The notes under the pieces were generated by a model that ran no database searches, was not told where the DNA came from, and saw nothing but the letters and a program-made list of their open reading frames with translations. The position numbers and the translations under genes are program-made. From NCBI GenBank assembly GCA_012845835.1, contig JABAKD010000021.1:5408477-5472476 (forward strand): 64,000 nt of DNA, in the 5' to 3' direction. Positions 22,480 through 32,640 of the stretch are shown one piece after another (the first letter of the stretch is position 1; the number at the start of each line of letters is the position of its first letter). This DNA comes from Undaria pinnatifida. Lineage: Eukaryota > Sar > Phaeophyceae > Laminariales > Alariaceae.

Positions 22480-23880
22480 GCCGCTGCATGATCTGGGTGC
22501 CGGCCGGAGCCAACTCTCTGGAGAAGCAACTACTGGTGTGTGCCCACCTGGAGGCGGCCGAACACCGTGGGGTCGATGCAAAGATGGCTCGGCTTCAGCG
22601 GAATGCGTATGGGAGGGCATGGCTGGTGATGTGTTGGGCACGACTCGACCATGCCTGTACTGTGCAGACACCATAGCCGATGCGTTAGTTCCTCTTACAC
22701 AGGAAGAGACCCCTCATGAGCGAGAGCAGAACATAGTTGTGCATTTCGATTTTCTCCACATGAGGGACAACACGGTGGATTCTGCAGTTGACGCTGCGGA
22801 AGCAGTTCACTCCGTGTGGTCATCCTCGAGGACGTGAGTGGACACACATGGTTTCGACCGTCTAGAGCGTGCACGGCGAACGGCACCGTGAAGAGCTCAT
22901 TCGCTGGTGTACCACGCATGGGAAGCCAATAATTTGCGCTAGAGACAACGCGACTCATTTTTTCAACCGGGTGATGCACGAGCTAGCGAAAGCACCGCGT
23001 GTTGAGCATCGATTTTAGGAGGTAAAGCGTGCGTGGGCCAACGGGACCGTCGAGCGCATGATGCGCGAAGTGATCCACGGGCCGAATGACATGCATAACG
23101 AGGGAGGGTGGCCACGCACCGAGCGGGTTGTGGCGCTAGCGGCCGTTCAATGGGCATCGAACACGGCCTAGCGGAAGAGGCTGCAGAAAGCCCCGTACCA
23201 CGTCGCGCTGAAGCATGAGCCGTGGACGGCCTTTGCTCTCTCATCGAGGGGAACGAAGAGTGTTTTCAGTTCTGCCCAGTCGACGAAAACAGGTTTCAAC
23301 GGCTGGTAGTTTCCTTCCTGGACACCCAAGTGAAACTCGTGGCAGGTGTTATGCAACGCATCGACGCTGATCTCGTCACCCCCGACCACGGCAAGACTCT
23401 GCCGAACTTCACGGTAGGCGATCACGTCCTGGTCGCTCGAGTTTTCAGGCAGAGCAACCACTGCATTGTCATGAACCCTTGGACTATGCCGTGGCATGTT
23501 GCCCACGACGACATAGACCACGTGTATGCGTTGCAGCACTTGGTGGTAGGCAAACTGTGCGACGTTCGTATAACGAAAATGCGATTTTTTGTTGATGACC
23601 AGGTCGAGCTTCCAGCGAATTCTTCAAGGTGTTCCAGCAATTGGAAACCCAGGCCGAGTACCACATTCGAAGCTTCTCGACTATCAAGCGGGGTGCAACC
23701 TGTGCCAAGGTCGTGGTCTAGGTGGCCTGGGAAGGACTGAAGAAGGCGGAGAACACCTGGGAGTCGGTGTCACGCGTGTTCCATAACGCACTGGCCGTGC
23801 TGTTAAACTAGCATAAGGCGCTGTGGCTGAAACTGGAGCAGACGCGCGCGCGCGTACAACAGTATGGGCTCCGTTTCTGA
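22480..23880 (+). pseudogene. Ty3/gypsy integrase with GPY-like and chromodomain-like tail, decayed
   Basis: In order: IWVPAGANSLEKQLLVCAHL and EHRG (the His pair of the zinc-binding domain), then CLYC in another frame (the Cys pair). HFDFL at about 22742 gives the first catalytic Asp, ARDNATHFF gives the second (Asp codon 22944) and NGTVERMM the Glu (codon 23052). Asp to Glu leaves exactly 35 residues between, the DD35E spacing of integrases. Downstream are NFTVGDHVLVARV and PWTMPWHV (GPY/F-like module, 23400-23500), then VAWEGLKKAENTWESVSRVF (chromodomain-like, about 23722-23781) and an end QTRARVQQYGLRF. Frame changes near 22640, 23200 and 23640, and TAG codons at 23016, 23169, 23719 and 23809, break it. 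Final stop is TGA at 23878. Confidence 0.82.
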
Positions 23881-24014
23881 TCATATTGTGGTGTTTGAGG
23901 GGTGGGGGTGGATTCTCAACAGCTGATTTCCTGTTTTTCTGAACTTTGTATTTTCAAGGTAATTTCAAGGTTTTCTGATATAGACTTTTACCGTGAGACG
24001 CTGATAGTGCCTGA

Positions 24015-24314
24015 CGGAACCACAGCTGGCGGTTCATTGCCGAGGTTGCGGGTGTGTACACAACATATCCGGGGTCAATGATGCCGTTTAATTGTTCTGG
24101 GGAATACATGTTACGTGTTTGGTCTCGGTTTGGGCAAGCCGCATGTGCAATTGGGGGTGTGATGCATGTTGGGTGGTTTCTTGAAGATGCAATGGCTGCC
24201 GAAGAGTCCTTTTCCACCGTCAGTAGACATGGTAGATCTTTGATCGTGATCAAACTGGCCTTGATCACTACCGAACGTACGGGCATCTATGTTTATCAAG
24301 GCTACGCGGTCTGA
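24015..24314 (+). CDS. Hypothetical exon-like frame, up to 100 residues
   Basis: An open frame enters at about 24015 and reads RFIAEVAGVYTTYPGSMMPF, then SGEYMLRVWSRFGQAA, AIGGVMHVGWFLEDAMAAEE and ends at a TGA with YVYQGYAV. Composition is protein-like throughout. The GVY-TYPG stretch faintly recalls Cache-type sensory domains, but the usual RPWY-like follow-up is absent, so I do not assign it. The opposite-strand frames are weaker. It lies 130 bp after the Ty3/gypsy end and could be an unrelated host exon. Confidence 0.3.
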   Translation, partial: RNHSWRFIAEVAGVYTTYPGSMMPFNCSGEYMLRVWSRFGQAACAIGGVMHVGWFLEDAMAAEESFSTVSRHGRSLIVIKLALITTERTGIYVYQGYAV

Positions 24315-24643
24315 GCCAACTTGTAGTTGGTGGCCGAGATGGATTTTGGGAGGATAATGTAGCGCTGTGGTGGTATCATTGATCCTTTTACTGTACATAG
24401 AGTGGCTTGATACAAATTGTCGGGGAATTCCACTCTCGGTGTTTGCGTTTCTAGTGAGCTCTCGAGAGATGGACGGGAAGGCCCGTCGCCGATGGCAAGG
24501 CACTTCCCCGTCTTACAACGAGCGGACTAATGAAAACTAGACAAACCACCTTGAGCCTACTAGGGGAAGTCCGTGGAGGTGATACCACTGAGCTGGCGGT
24601 CGCGAGTCGATCCAGTATCACCGTTCCTTTCTCAGTGCCCCTA
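24315..24643. other. Spacer, nothing recognised
   Basis: No motif-bearing frame; it leads into MITE family M1 copy 1. Confidence 0.35.
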
Positions 24644-24891
24644 AGTCGTTCCACGGTAGCCCTCCCAACGATTATTTTACGAAATCGGTTTTGAAACCAG
24701 CTCCCGGTCGTCTCTCCTGAAATACCGTTCCCCTTGCCACCTTGACGTTATCGTTCGATATTCCTTTCCATACTAGAAAGTATATCACGTTGTGTGTGTT
24801 TCATGGCATCCTTCCTCCTGTCGAGCAGCCATGGAACGCACGTTAAAGAAAATCGCTGGCTTGGAGGGGGGAGGCTACCGTAGAATCAGTC
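24644..24891. mobile_element. MITE family M1, copy 1
   Basis: The left terminus AGTCGTTCCACGGTAGCCC and the right terminus GGCTACCGTAGAATCAGTC form an inverted repeat of about 22 bp. The interior shares ACCAGCTCCCGGTCGT, CTCCTG, GGCATCCTTCCTC, GTCGAGCAGCCATG and AAAGAAAATCGCTGGC with the copies at 36396 and 56273. Length is 248 bp with no ORF. Terminal CTACCGTAG is also close to the M2 end, so M1 and M2 may share a mobilising transposase. Confidence 0.8.
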
Positions 24892-25485
24892 CCTTTCTTA
24901 TCAGATACATGACAGTGTACAGCTTTCTGGTCGCGTTGACCAGGTTTTCAGGAGCGTAGCAGTCCTCGGTGCCTTCAACGGGGGTAACTCTCTATGTTTC
25001 CACGGACCGGCAGCGATGTTTCGCTGGTGACGCAGTCGCGGACGCCGTCCGACTAGAAATAAAAGCGGTGAGCGTCGAAAGGCTCAGAGCACCATGACCG
25101 GGGCTACGATAGGCGTAGCGCTTTTTACATGAAATAGTTTTGTGACTGACCCGCTCCCCACCTGACAAACTACCCAAGATCGTAACAATATCATCGGGGT
25201 TCACAACGTTACTCGATGTATATACCTAGGCCATGGATTTGCTCGTTTTGTGTTTTGCCAACATCTCAAGGTAAGGTTTTGGACGAGGTGCAGAAACCAT
25301 CAGGTCAGGGATTTTACATATTATATTGAATTGTAGGCACAACCCTATTACAGCATGCATCAATTGCTCGTATCGCGGCATCATTCTGACTCCTCCAGTA
25401 TCCTTTAGCATCAGCCGGGTCTATTGTTGAACTCATCAACACCGTATTTAGGCCTGGCGTTCGTGGGCAACCCATGGTCGATAGA
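24892..25485. other. Spacer, nothing recognised
   Basis: Short overlapping frames only, without recognised motifs. Confidence 0.35.
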
Positions 25486-25489
25486 TAAG

Positions 25490-26005
25490 CAACCGACGGG
25501 TGATCCACGGGTTACGCACGGAGACCCCAGTGGTGACCCGCGGGGTACCTATGCGTGGCTAATGGGTGACCCACGATTAACGACGGGTAAGAAATGGGTG
25601 ACCCACGGGTGCAACATGCGTGGATCCTGTGTGGCGTACGCACGACCGACGGGTGACCCCTGCGCGCCCCGGGCAAACCATCGGCGTCCCATAGATACCA
25701 TGGATTTCCTATGTGCTATCCGTGACCACGGATGGGCTACCGGTCAGTGATCGCTGGGGGGGGCATGACTACCCCATGGGTTGTATGGGTGTGACCCATG
25801 GACGAGCCATGGCTGTGCTACGAGAGGTCCACGGACGACGCAAGGGTATTCCATGGGTCATGGGTCACACACGGGTAGCCGATTACTCAATAGTTTGGGT
25901 GGTCCACCGAAGACCTATGATCTGCGACGAAAACCTAGGCGTTGGCCCACGGAGAACCCATGGGCTACTATGCCTCTAAGTCGTGGGTAACCAAGGCCGA
26001 CTGAT
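25490..26005 (+). repeat. Degenerate minisatellite of GGGTGACCCACGG-type words
   Basis: Repeated words GACGGGTGACCC, ACCCACGGGT, CCATGGGT and GGTCCACGGA recur irregularly every 15-30 bp for about 500 bp, strongest from 25493 to 25660 and again from 25770 to 26000. Unit boundaries are loose. Open frames across it are by-products of the repeat. The array stops about 20 bp before the TA target site of the Tc1-like element. Confidence 0.7.
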
Positions 26006-26286
26006 GGGTAAGATGCGTATGGTACAGTACTGGGCCCGCTATAGTGCAGGGGTGTGTATAAAGATTTTACCTGCACTATAGAGGGTACCTGCAATACTCA
26101 TAAGAGTGCCTCAATGGTGCAGTTTCGGCATTATTGAGGTTTTGAATATCCCTCAAAAGCGCAGGATGAGGCACTCTTTGACTTAATGGTGTGGCGTTCA
26201 CTATTTGCGGGTGTAACAGCGTACGAAATGGATCGAAATTGTGTATCAATAGTGGACGGAGCTAACTCTCAGTCCTGGTTGCCTTC

Positions 26287-26715
26287 CTTCGATGTTGCAA
26301 GAGAGAAAAAGACAAAACATAAAAATAAACATTACAGGAAGCGCACTGCAAACAAACGAGCAACCGTGTACTTCTGCCCCCGCCCTCATTACGTGGTGAC
26401 AAAAAATCTCTTATGTCTGCCTGGCGCACCCGCTTCGATATTGCAAGAAAAAAACAAGCGTAAACAAACCAAGACAAGCACGACAAGAAGCGCACCGCAA
26501 GAAAAACGAAAACCCATGTGCCCCTCGCCCTCACTACGTCGCCACAAACTTCCTCATGTCTGCCTAGCGCACCCGCTTCGATGTTGCAAGAAGAAAACAA
26601 AAACAAACAAGAAAAACACACGGGAAGCTCACAGCATGAAAAATATAACAACCATGTAGCCCCCTCGCCCTCACTATGTCTCGACAAACTCTCTCATGTC
26701 TGCCTGGCTCACCCG
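26287..26715 (-). repeat. Three tandem units of 140-146 bp repeating the 3' end of an ORF
   Basis: Units start at 26287, 26433 and 26576, each with CTTCGATNTTGCAAGA (the third diverging slightly), and end in a GTCTGCCTGGCGCACCCG-type block at 26715. Read on the minus strand, the block encodes KRVRQADIRDF in one unit and KRVSQADMREFVET as the true C-terminus of the neighbouring frame. The array therefore repeats the last codons plus the 3' flank of that gene. The A/G-rich part of each unit is most diverged. Confidence 0.78.
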
Positions 26716-27204
26716 TTTAACGGAATGCGCTGCGATCATCGTCTTTTTTGCTCTAGTTAGGTAGAAAGCCGCGTCTCTGTCGCCACTCTCCTCTGCTGCC
26801 GCTTCGAGGACGCTGACGTGAGACGACACCTCATCATAAGCCGGTGGAGCACGACGCTCGCGCCCCGTGTTATCATCGCCACTGCCGTCCTCCTCTTCGC
26901 CCTTCTCCTCGCGGCGGGAACATACATGCGTTCCAGACAGCAGTGCCGCCATTTCGTCCACCGCATCCAGTCGAAGCGCCTACACCACCTCAACGTCAGG
27001 GTCCCGCCCCAGCACCCTCTAATGGTGTCGCTTTGCGCTTTCCAGCCTTGACAACGCACGTGCTGCAGATGCGCTTCGTTGCGTGGTCGTCAAACATGCT
27101 GCCGAAATTACCGTGGAGCCGCCCGCCACATCCTCTGTGACAGACGTGGCCACGATGGGCTTGCGGCGTTCTGTCTTGTTGATGGCACAGTTCACCGGCC
27201 GCAC
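26674..27204 (-). pseudogene. Element-borne ORF with two in-frame TAG codons
   Basis: One minus frame runs from an ATG at 27204 (MRPVNCAINKTERRKPIVAT...) to a TAA at 26674, interrupted only by TAG at 27019-27021 and at about 26983. The part after the second stop is strongly acidic and helical (EEKGEEEDGSGDDNTGRERR, then AAAEESGDRDAAFYLTRA) and ends KRVSQADMREFVET. Without the stops it would be about 176 residues. I do not recognise the family. It may be the C-terminal part of a protein carried by the Tc1-like element, or an older gene inside it. Confidence 0.4.
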
Positions 27205-27483
27205 AACACGTGGTGCGCCTCTGCGCTGCGTAGAGCTCTTCGGGTCTGCAGCAGCACGTGTACCCTCGTTTCTGTGTTACGCCTGTCCGCTGTTTGTCTA
27301 TCCGTGTGCGCTCCAGCCCGCACTATTGCAAGGCACCGCGGTGCCTAGGCTGCACTATAGCGGGATCTGTCTCAATAGTGCAGGCCCTGCACTATTGAGG
27401 GCGCTGTCTGTGTCCAACGATTTTACATGCACTATACCGGGTACCTGCACTATTCAACCTGCACTATAGAGGACACAGTACTG

Positions 27484-30400
27484 TATAAAAGATATGTTTT
27501 CCTTACCGTGCCTTGACCCGAGGCAAATGTTAAAAATGAGCCCTGTCGAACTCTGCTGGCGGAACGGACAGGCCCGATTGGTATGCCCACGGCTATACAC
27601 TGAAACGGGAGTGGTTCGAACAAATCTCAAAGCAATGTCACACCGACCCACAAACCCACCCGCCACAAACACACGCATGATAGTTGTAGACACCGTCGGG
27701 AATCACACTACCCCGAGCAATGCAAAGGGATCGTCTGTGTCACCGACGGTTGCCCAAACGGTTTTGCCATATGCTCACACGCACACAGGTTGTCCGCAAC
27801 ATCGCAACCAATCCCCACCCAGAGCAACGCCGAGAGGTCGGCGGCGGGGAACGTCATGCTGCACCTGGTCGGCCTAGCAGCTTCTAGCATCGACCGCAGT
27901 AGAAGCAAAGATAGTCAACACGACCAACACACGACGTTAATCGGTCAAGAAAAAATATTTCGAACGACATACAACTGGCGGCCTTTGGCGGGAAAGTGGT
28001 ATCTGGCAGCTGCAGCTTCCGATCCTCAGTGACGCTGCTTCGAAGCTTGCCACCATCTATGCGGGTAAGAGGAGGGGTCCTATAACTTTCCCCATGAGTT
28101 TGCGTTTGTGTTGAGAGTATTGCCTTCTTGGGCAGAGAACGCCTCAATCATATTTATACGGGGTGTACTCTATTTCAACGCGCGTGCGCGATGAGGTTAC
28201 GAGCTCCACCGGCGCCTGTTCTCCGGCTCACTGAAACACTCAATTGGGGTAGTCCTGTTGCTCTTTGTTTTCTCGTCAAAATATTCTAAGCAAAGCTTCA
28301 ATCCCGCTTTTATTTACGTCAATTGCGTACTAGCTTCACTGTTACGTCTGCGCGGGTGTTGATATGTAAATTGAATATTGTACATAAATGTACTCGTATC
28401 TATGTCCCGGTCCAAGTAAGGCCCAACCGTGCTAAATGCGGTCACTGCCGTACGGTAAGCGAAGGCCTCAAAAACGTCGCGTCGAATTTTACAGGGCCGA
28501 CTGTTTACGCTTGCCGTTCCCAACACGTTTTGCACAGTAGTATATTCGTGTGATAAATACCAGTGCAAAACATATATACGCTGTAGTTCGTCAGTACGTC
28601 CGGCCTGCCTTCAAGGCTCTGTCGCGCCCGCGCTCAAAGGTCGCTTCCGTTTGTGCGCTCAGGTGTCGAACTCGCCTAGTTTGGGCAGATTTCTCAAGTA
28701 AACCTGGCACGCACACAAGTTCGCTATTATCTCTCACTGCTTCTCTCATGGTCCGGTCTACTCGGTACCGTGCGCCAGGCATTGACGAGGGCACGCGTGT
28801 CTGCGCGGGTCCCCAAACAGTATTGATAGACATCAGATGAAATATGTGGGTGTTACCGGAAATGGAACAACAACCACAACATATGTGGTGCCAGCAATCC
28901 AGCAGATACATTGGTTTTCCGTTCTTACAGCGGTGTTATCTAATGTTTTATACTCCTTAGAGTGCGATTGTTGGTTCGTGGTGTTCGGGTTCCTTTTGTT
29001 CCTCGGCAGCGATTTGCCTCTGGCTTTAGACCAACCGCGTAATATTGATATATTGTCGCGATACGTTCCTCCAAGATTACCAACGGTAATGTAAAATTGG
29101 AGGGGCATCACCGGCCGTAACAACACCACCAATGTCAACAAAAAACGTGTTGTTTCATCTGTTTTATATCAGGAGAAGGGTGGCGATGGCCACTGCTCCA
29201 TTACATACGTCTTCTTGATACCGACGCGTCAGCCCATTCGGGACTCAAGGTCCTCCATAAACGCCACGAGATTGCTGCGTCAATGCCTGTGTGTGTCGGA
29301 CCAGAGATTTAGAGGATAACAAATGCTGTTGCTCTTTGAAAATGAAAGGTCGGTGTCTATTGTAATGGCAATCTCCCTCATCGTGCAACAACCGATGGAA
29401 ACCATTCTAGAGGAGCGCTGCTGTGCAAACTTGTGGTGTTTTTTGCAATGCCTTGGTGCGTCATTACAGGGAATTCTTGAGGTGAGATACCTGTCGCGTT
29501 ATGATAAGGTAGCTGCCAAACAGTGCCTAGGTATAGTTGCGTTGGTTATTGAAGAAACCCCGTCAAGCGTATGATGTCGGACGCCGTTTAGAATGGTAAT
29601 AGCGGCAACCACCGTTTCAATGCTCAGCGCTCTCGTAAACACCCGTATGTGATGACGCATGATGAGCGTCGGCCACGACGTCAGGGGGGCATCACTTCTG
29701 GCGCCTTGGTTCTTAGCGGTTCAGAGTCAAGCGGGCGAACGACCACCTGCGCGCTTTTCTGTTTTTCTACATGCACCCCCATGAAATAGTTCGGTCAACA
29801 GCTCTAACACGTCATGGTGTTAGTCATCATGGGAGTGAGGCATCGAGCCAATCGCACAGGTCGCCCCCAGTTAGGAGAGAAAATAGTACAACCCCGCTAC
29901 CGTAGCCCCCCGACTGAAACATTATATACCAATATGAAGGTTGGCCTCGGTTGGCACCGGCGCTGTAAACCATTTTTTGTATATTGGGGTTGGCGCTGGT
30001 TGGCAACGGCGCCGTAAAACATGCCAACCACAGCGTGAGCTAGGTAACCAGGCAACCCTCTGTTGTTGTTGTTGTTTGGCGGTCACAATGATGGTTGTCG
30101 AGTTAGACCATATTGTGCGGGGTGGGGAGGCCTAACTCCGCTCATGGGGAATGATCGCACCACGTAATATGAATACGGCAAGTCACTCACGAGGCAGTTA
30201 TATAGTAATAACCATTGATGTCCCCGCAGTGGCCACACCCGAAAACAAATAACTCATCGGCGACGTCATCCGTAAGCAAGAAAGTAGGCACAAGGTGCCG
30301 AAGTCCGTCTTACGAGCGGTTCTTGGAAGGATGCAGTTCACGCTTCATGCGACTCGCCAAACAATTCACAGTTTTTCGCGCTTGGTACAAGCAACGGCTG

Positions 30401-30559
30401 CCGAGTTGGTGAAAACCTAACGCGCTGCGTCCCGGCATAGCAGGGGTGCGAGGGTCTACAGCCATACGACTACGGCCATGCACAAACTGAGTACACCCCC
30501 CCCCCTGTCTCGACTTGGGTGTTTCAGGGAAGACAAACTTATTTATGATTTTTTTTTCC
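27484..30559. other. 3-kb stretch with orphan ORFs, no recognised gene
   Basis: Three frames have non-random composition but no family I recognise. Minus 28911-28591 contains RVDRTMREAVRDNSELVCV and SAQTEATFERGRDRALKAG. Plus 28837-29094 contains a hydrophobic SLECDCWFVVFGFLLFLG membrane-like stretch. Plus 29323-29574 is described separately. Around 29940-30030 a GTTGGC-CGG-TTGGCACCGGCG phrase occurs twice about 53 bp apart. A GCTACCGTAGCC word at 29900 resembles the M2 terminus without the rest of the element. Confidence 0.35.
29323..29574 (+). CDS. Hypothetical helical frame, 83 residues
   Basis: The frame reads VSIVMAISLIVQQPMETILE, RCCANLWCFLQCLG and KVAAKQCLGIVALVIEETPS, ending with TGA at 29572. 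The amphipathic helical pattern with small residues faintly resembles an armadillo/HEAT-type repeat, but one fragment is not enough to assign it. There is no convincing splice acceptor or start context. It may be an isolated exon or a remnant. Confidence 0.3.
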   Translation: MLLLFENERSVSIVMAISLIVQQPMETILEERCCANLWCFLQCLGASLQGILEVRYLSRYDKVAAKQCLGIVALVIEETPSSV

Positions 30560-31030
30560 TCGGTTAAACTACGCCGCCGCCCCTTTGTGCCGTTAACATG
30601 TTCCAGCATGAGTGCCGGGCACGAGGCGAACCGCTCTGCGGTGGGGCTCAACAAATCCGTAAGTCTCACGATCGATGCGCATAACGACAGCTCGTCGCTG
30701 GTCAAGTGCATGCACCTAGAGATCGTGCAGGTGTACACGTGCAACGCTCAAGGCCATCACCGAATGAAATATCGTACCGTCGCATCCATAGAAGTGCCTG
30801 GGTCACTGCCGGGGGACGTGCAACGGCCGGTGGACGGGCTACCCTGCCCGCGCGAAACTGCAGTGCAGCGGAAGATGCTGCCCGGACGTATCTCCAGGAG
30901 CTCCTTTCCACTGGAACCGGAACACGATGCGATATATTCGTCCCTAGCGTTTTGTGCCTTCACCCTGCAAACGGACGGATCAAGGTCCGGCACTGACTGA
31001 GCGTGCACCTCATACCTCCTACCTTCATCA
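30560..31030 (+). pseudogene. Arrestin C-terminal-like domain fragment, frameshifted
   Basis: The frame to about 30840 reads VGLNKSVSLTIDAHNDSSSL, then VKCMHLEIVQVYTCNAQG and TVASIEVPGSLPGDVQRP. This is the beta-strand pattern of an arrestin C domain (strand, N-x-S turn, then a K-x-M-x-L-x-Q-like strand). In the next frame ARTYLQELLSTGTGTRCDIF, VPSVLCLHPANGRIKVRH and, after a TGA, LSVHL supply the final IFVP...GRIKVRH-LSVH strands typical of the same domain. A frameshift near 30840-30860 and the TGA at 30985 break it, unless a small intron is present. No N-terminal arrestin domain is seen upstream. The long minus frame opposite is a shadow. Confidence 0.45.
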
Positions 31031-31839
31031 CCTCCCCTAGTCTCTAGTTTCTTTATGCCACTCCGCGTGCATGGAACTAAGGTAGTGGTGGAACCGTCGC
31101 CCAAGGTAAAACCAGAAGGCCTGTCGTCTTCAGGAGCGACGCCGTACGCTGCCGTGGAGGGACGGGGGGCTGGCAAGGAACTTGGAGCCACGGTGTCCTT
31201 ATCGCAAAGCGCGTTCGCAATGGACTTCAGCGATGACTTTCCCACCTGTCGGCAATAACAAAGGGCTAGTATCATCCTTAGAAAAATCGAGAGTTTAACA
31301 ACAAAAGGACTATCGCATGGTACTGCGTTTGCCGGTCGCGCGCCCTTGCAGCGGAATAGCCAAGAGACGTCCAGAGGTCCTACGTACTCGATCGAAATGT
31401 GCGGTTTAGTATGCGGTAATACAAGGTACGAGCTATGTCGGGAGTGTAGGCGAAAGGTAGATGTCTGCTGTATTCGTTTGCGGGAGATGGCGATGTAACA
31501 GAGGGTCTTTCCAAATTGCGAGCAGAGCGAACGTAGGGGCGTCGTGGCCGAGTTGATGCGGTCAGGAGGGGGGAACAGGCGATACAACAACTACTTGACG
31601 CGAACAAGGGCTCGGAGTGCAATGCTCAGCAACAACCTGTGCCGATTAATAGGTGAAAATGAAAAGTGCTTGATTCATTTAAGAGCGGGGGGCGGAACGT
31701 ACAGCCACATATGTATTTAGTCGATTTATGGTTGGCAATGGTAAGTACAAAAAAATGAAACTACTACGATGTATACGTACCCTAATTGGGTGGTGCAAGG
31801 TTCAAGGTTATAGCAAAGGGATTTTAATGCCCATTCGTG
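31031..31839. other. Downstream flank of the arrestin-like fragment
   Basis: A plus frame (31055-31258, opening MPLRVHGTKVVVEPSPKVK and ending SDDFPTCRQ) is in the register of the first arrestin-like segment and could be the protein's low-complexity tail beyond the TGA. From 31260 to 31839 nothing is recognised. Confidence 0.3.
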
Positions 31840-32110
31840 AAGACCCTCTTGTCGACTGTACGAGGCGTACGATGTGTCTCTTTAACCGTCAGGGAGTTTG
31901 TGGGGATGACAGGGATGTCTCACCCGAAGCACATTATATGGACCTCGTTGGATCCCCACTAACTCATCTTTACATCTTGATATATACCTGTGTCCTTCTA
32001 TGTTCTACTTTGGATCTACATGTACCCCTTCCGTACGGCCGTCATGAGAACCCACCCGTGAACCCACCCCGACCCGAGAACCTACCAGTGGTGCATCTTA
32101 TCAGGTTTGA
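31840..32110 (+). repeat. Dispersed repeat R, copy 1
   Basis: Segments TACGAGGCGTACGA, ACATTATATGGACCTCG and ATGTACCCCTTCCGT followed by CATGAGAACCCACCCGTGAA and ACCTACCAGTGGTG recur in the same order at 49795-49920 (first part) and 51745-52035 (second part). The open frame across it (31728-32162) is not conserved between copies. No termini can be defined. Confidence 0.6.
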
Positions 32111-32329
32111 ATGCTCCAATGGTAGGTGTTCGGGTCGGAGTAGGTTCACACGAGGGCACTAGTGATGTACAAGCGGAGAAAGAGCATTGTGTATATTATC
32201 GTCGCCCCGTGGGAGCTCGTAGACAAGTGCCGCAGTCAAAGCACCACACACTGGAAATTCAAAGAGCACGCGCTCTAACGAAGACACCGATCGGTACGGG
32301 ACGGTAGCCGTTTAGCCCGCTGCAGGTGG

Positions 32330-32640
32330 AAATTGTTTGAATTTTCCCGAGCGACGGTATGGGAAAAGGTTCCCACTTGTTTACCACGGGACGGGAATGG
32401 GACGGGAATGAGAGAAACCATTTAGTTCACGGGACGGGACGGGAGTCCACGATTTTTAGGCTATACTGGATCATGGAACGAGTCAAGAACAGGTCGGGAA
32501 ATCGGTCGGCAACATAGTCGGAAAATCGGTCGGGAACATAGTCGGGAAATCCATCAGGAACATAGTCGGGAAAACGGTCGGGAGCATGGTCGGGAAATCA
32601 GTTGGGAACGTAGTCAGGATATTGTAACAGTCTTCCGATT
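32330..32640 (+). repeat. Minisatellite of GTCGGGAA-type units
   Basis: GGGACGGGAATGGGACGGGAA words at 32388-32450 precede a cleaner array at about 32490-32620. There GTCGGGAAATCGGTCGGGAA and AACATAGTCGGGAAA words alternate at about 24-bp spacing. Related words, some in reverse complement, occur at 41.8-42.6 kb and 43.1-43.3 kb. Confidence 0.65.

Larger units (their letters stand above)
26025..27483. mobile_element. Tc1/mariner-like element with TA target duplication
   Basis: The ends CAGTACTG (26025-26032 and 27476-27483) are flanked by TA on both sides, as for Tc1/mariner insertions whose termini often start CAGT. Subterminal regions on both sides carry repeated CCTGCACTATAGAGG-type words in both orientations (26045-26110 and 27345-27475). 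Total length is 1459 bp. The interior holds a minus-strand frame with two TAG stops and a three-unit tandem repeat, both listed separately. No DDE/D transposase motif is visible, so I treat it as non-autonomous or decayed. Confidence 0.7.

Noticed and set aside
24015-24314. Cache-domain sensor exon
   Set aside because: Only a GVY-TYPG stretch fits; the following aromatic/Arg motif and fold length are missing, so it is kept as hypothetical.
25490-26005. CRISPR-like appearance of short repeated words
   Set aside because: Units are irregular, with no constant-length spacers and no cas genes, in a eukaryotic context. It is a degenerate minisatellite.
29900-29912. Possible further M2 MITE (GCTACCGTAGCC)
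   Set aside because: Only the terminal word is present; no inner palindrome and no partner end at about 250 bp.
30757-31590. 277-codon minus-strand frame
   Set aside because: It overlaps the arrestin-like plus fragment and has no motif; the plus strand carries the recognisable strand pattern.
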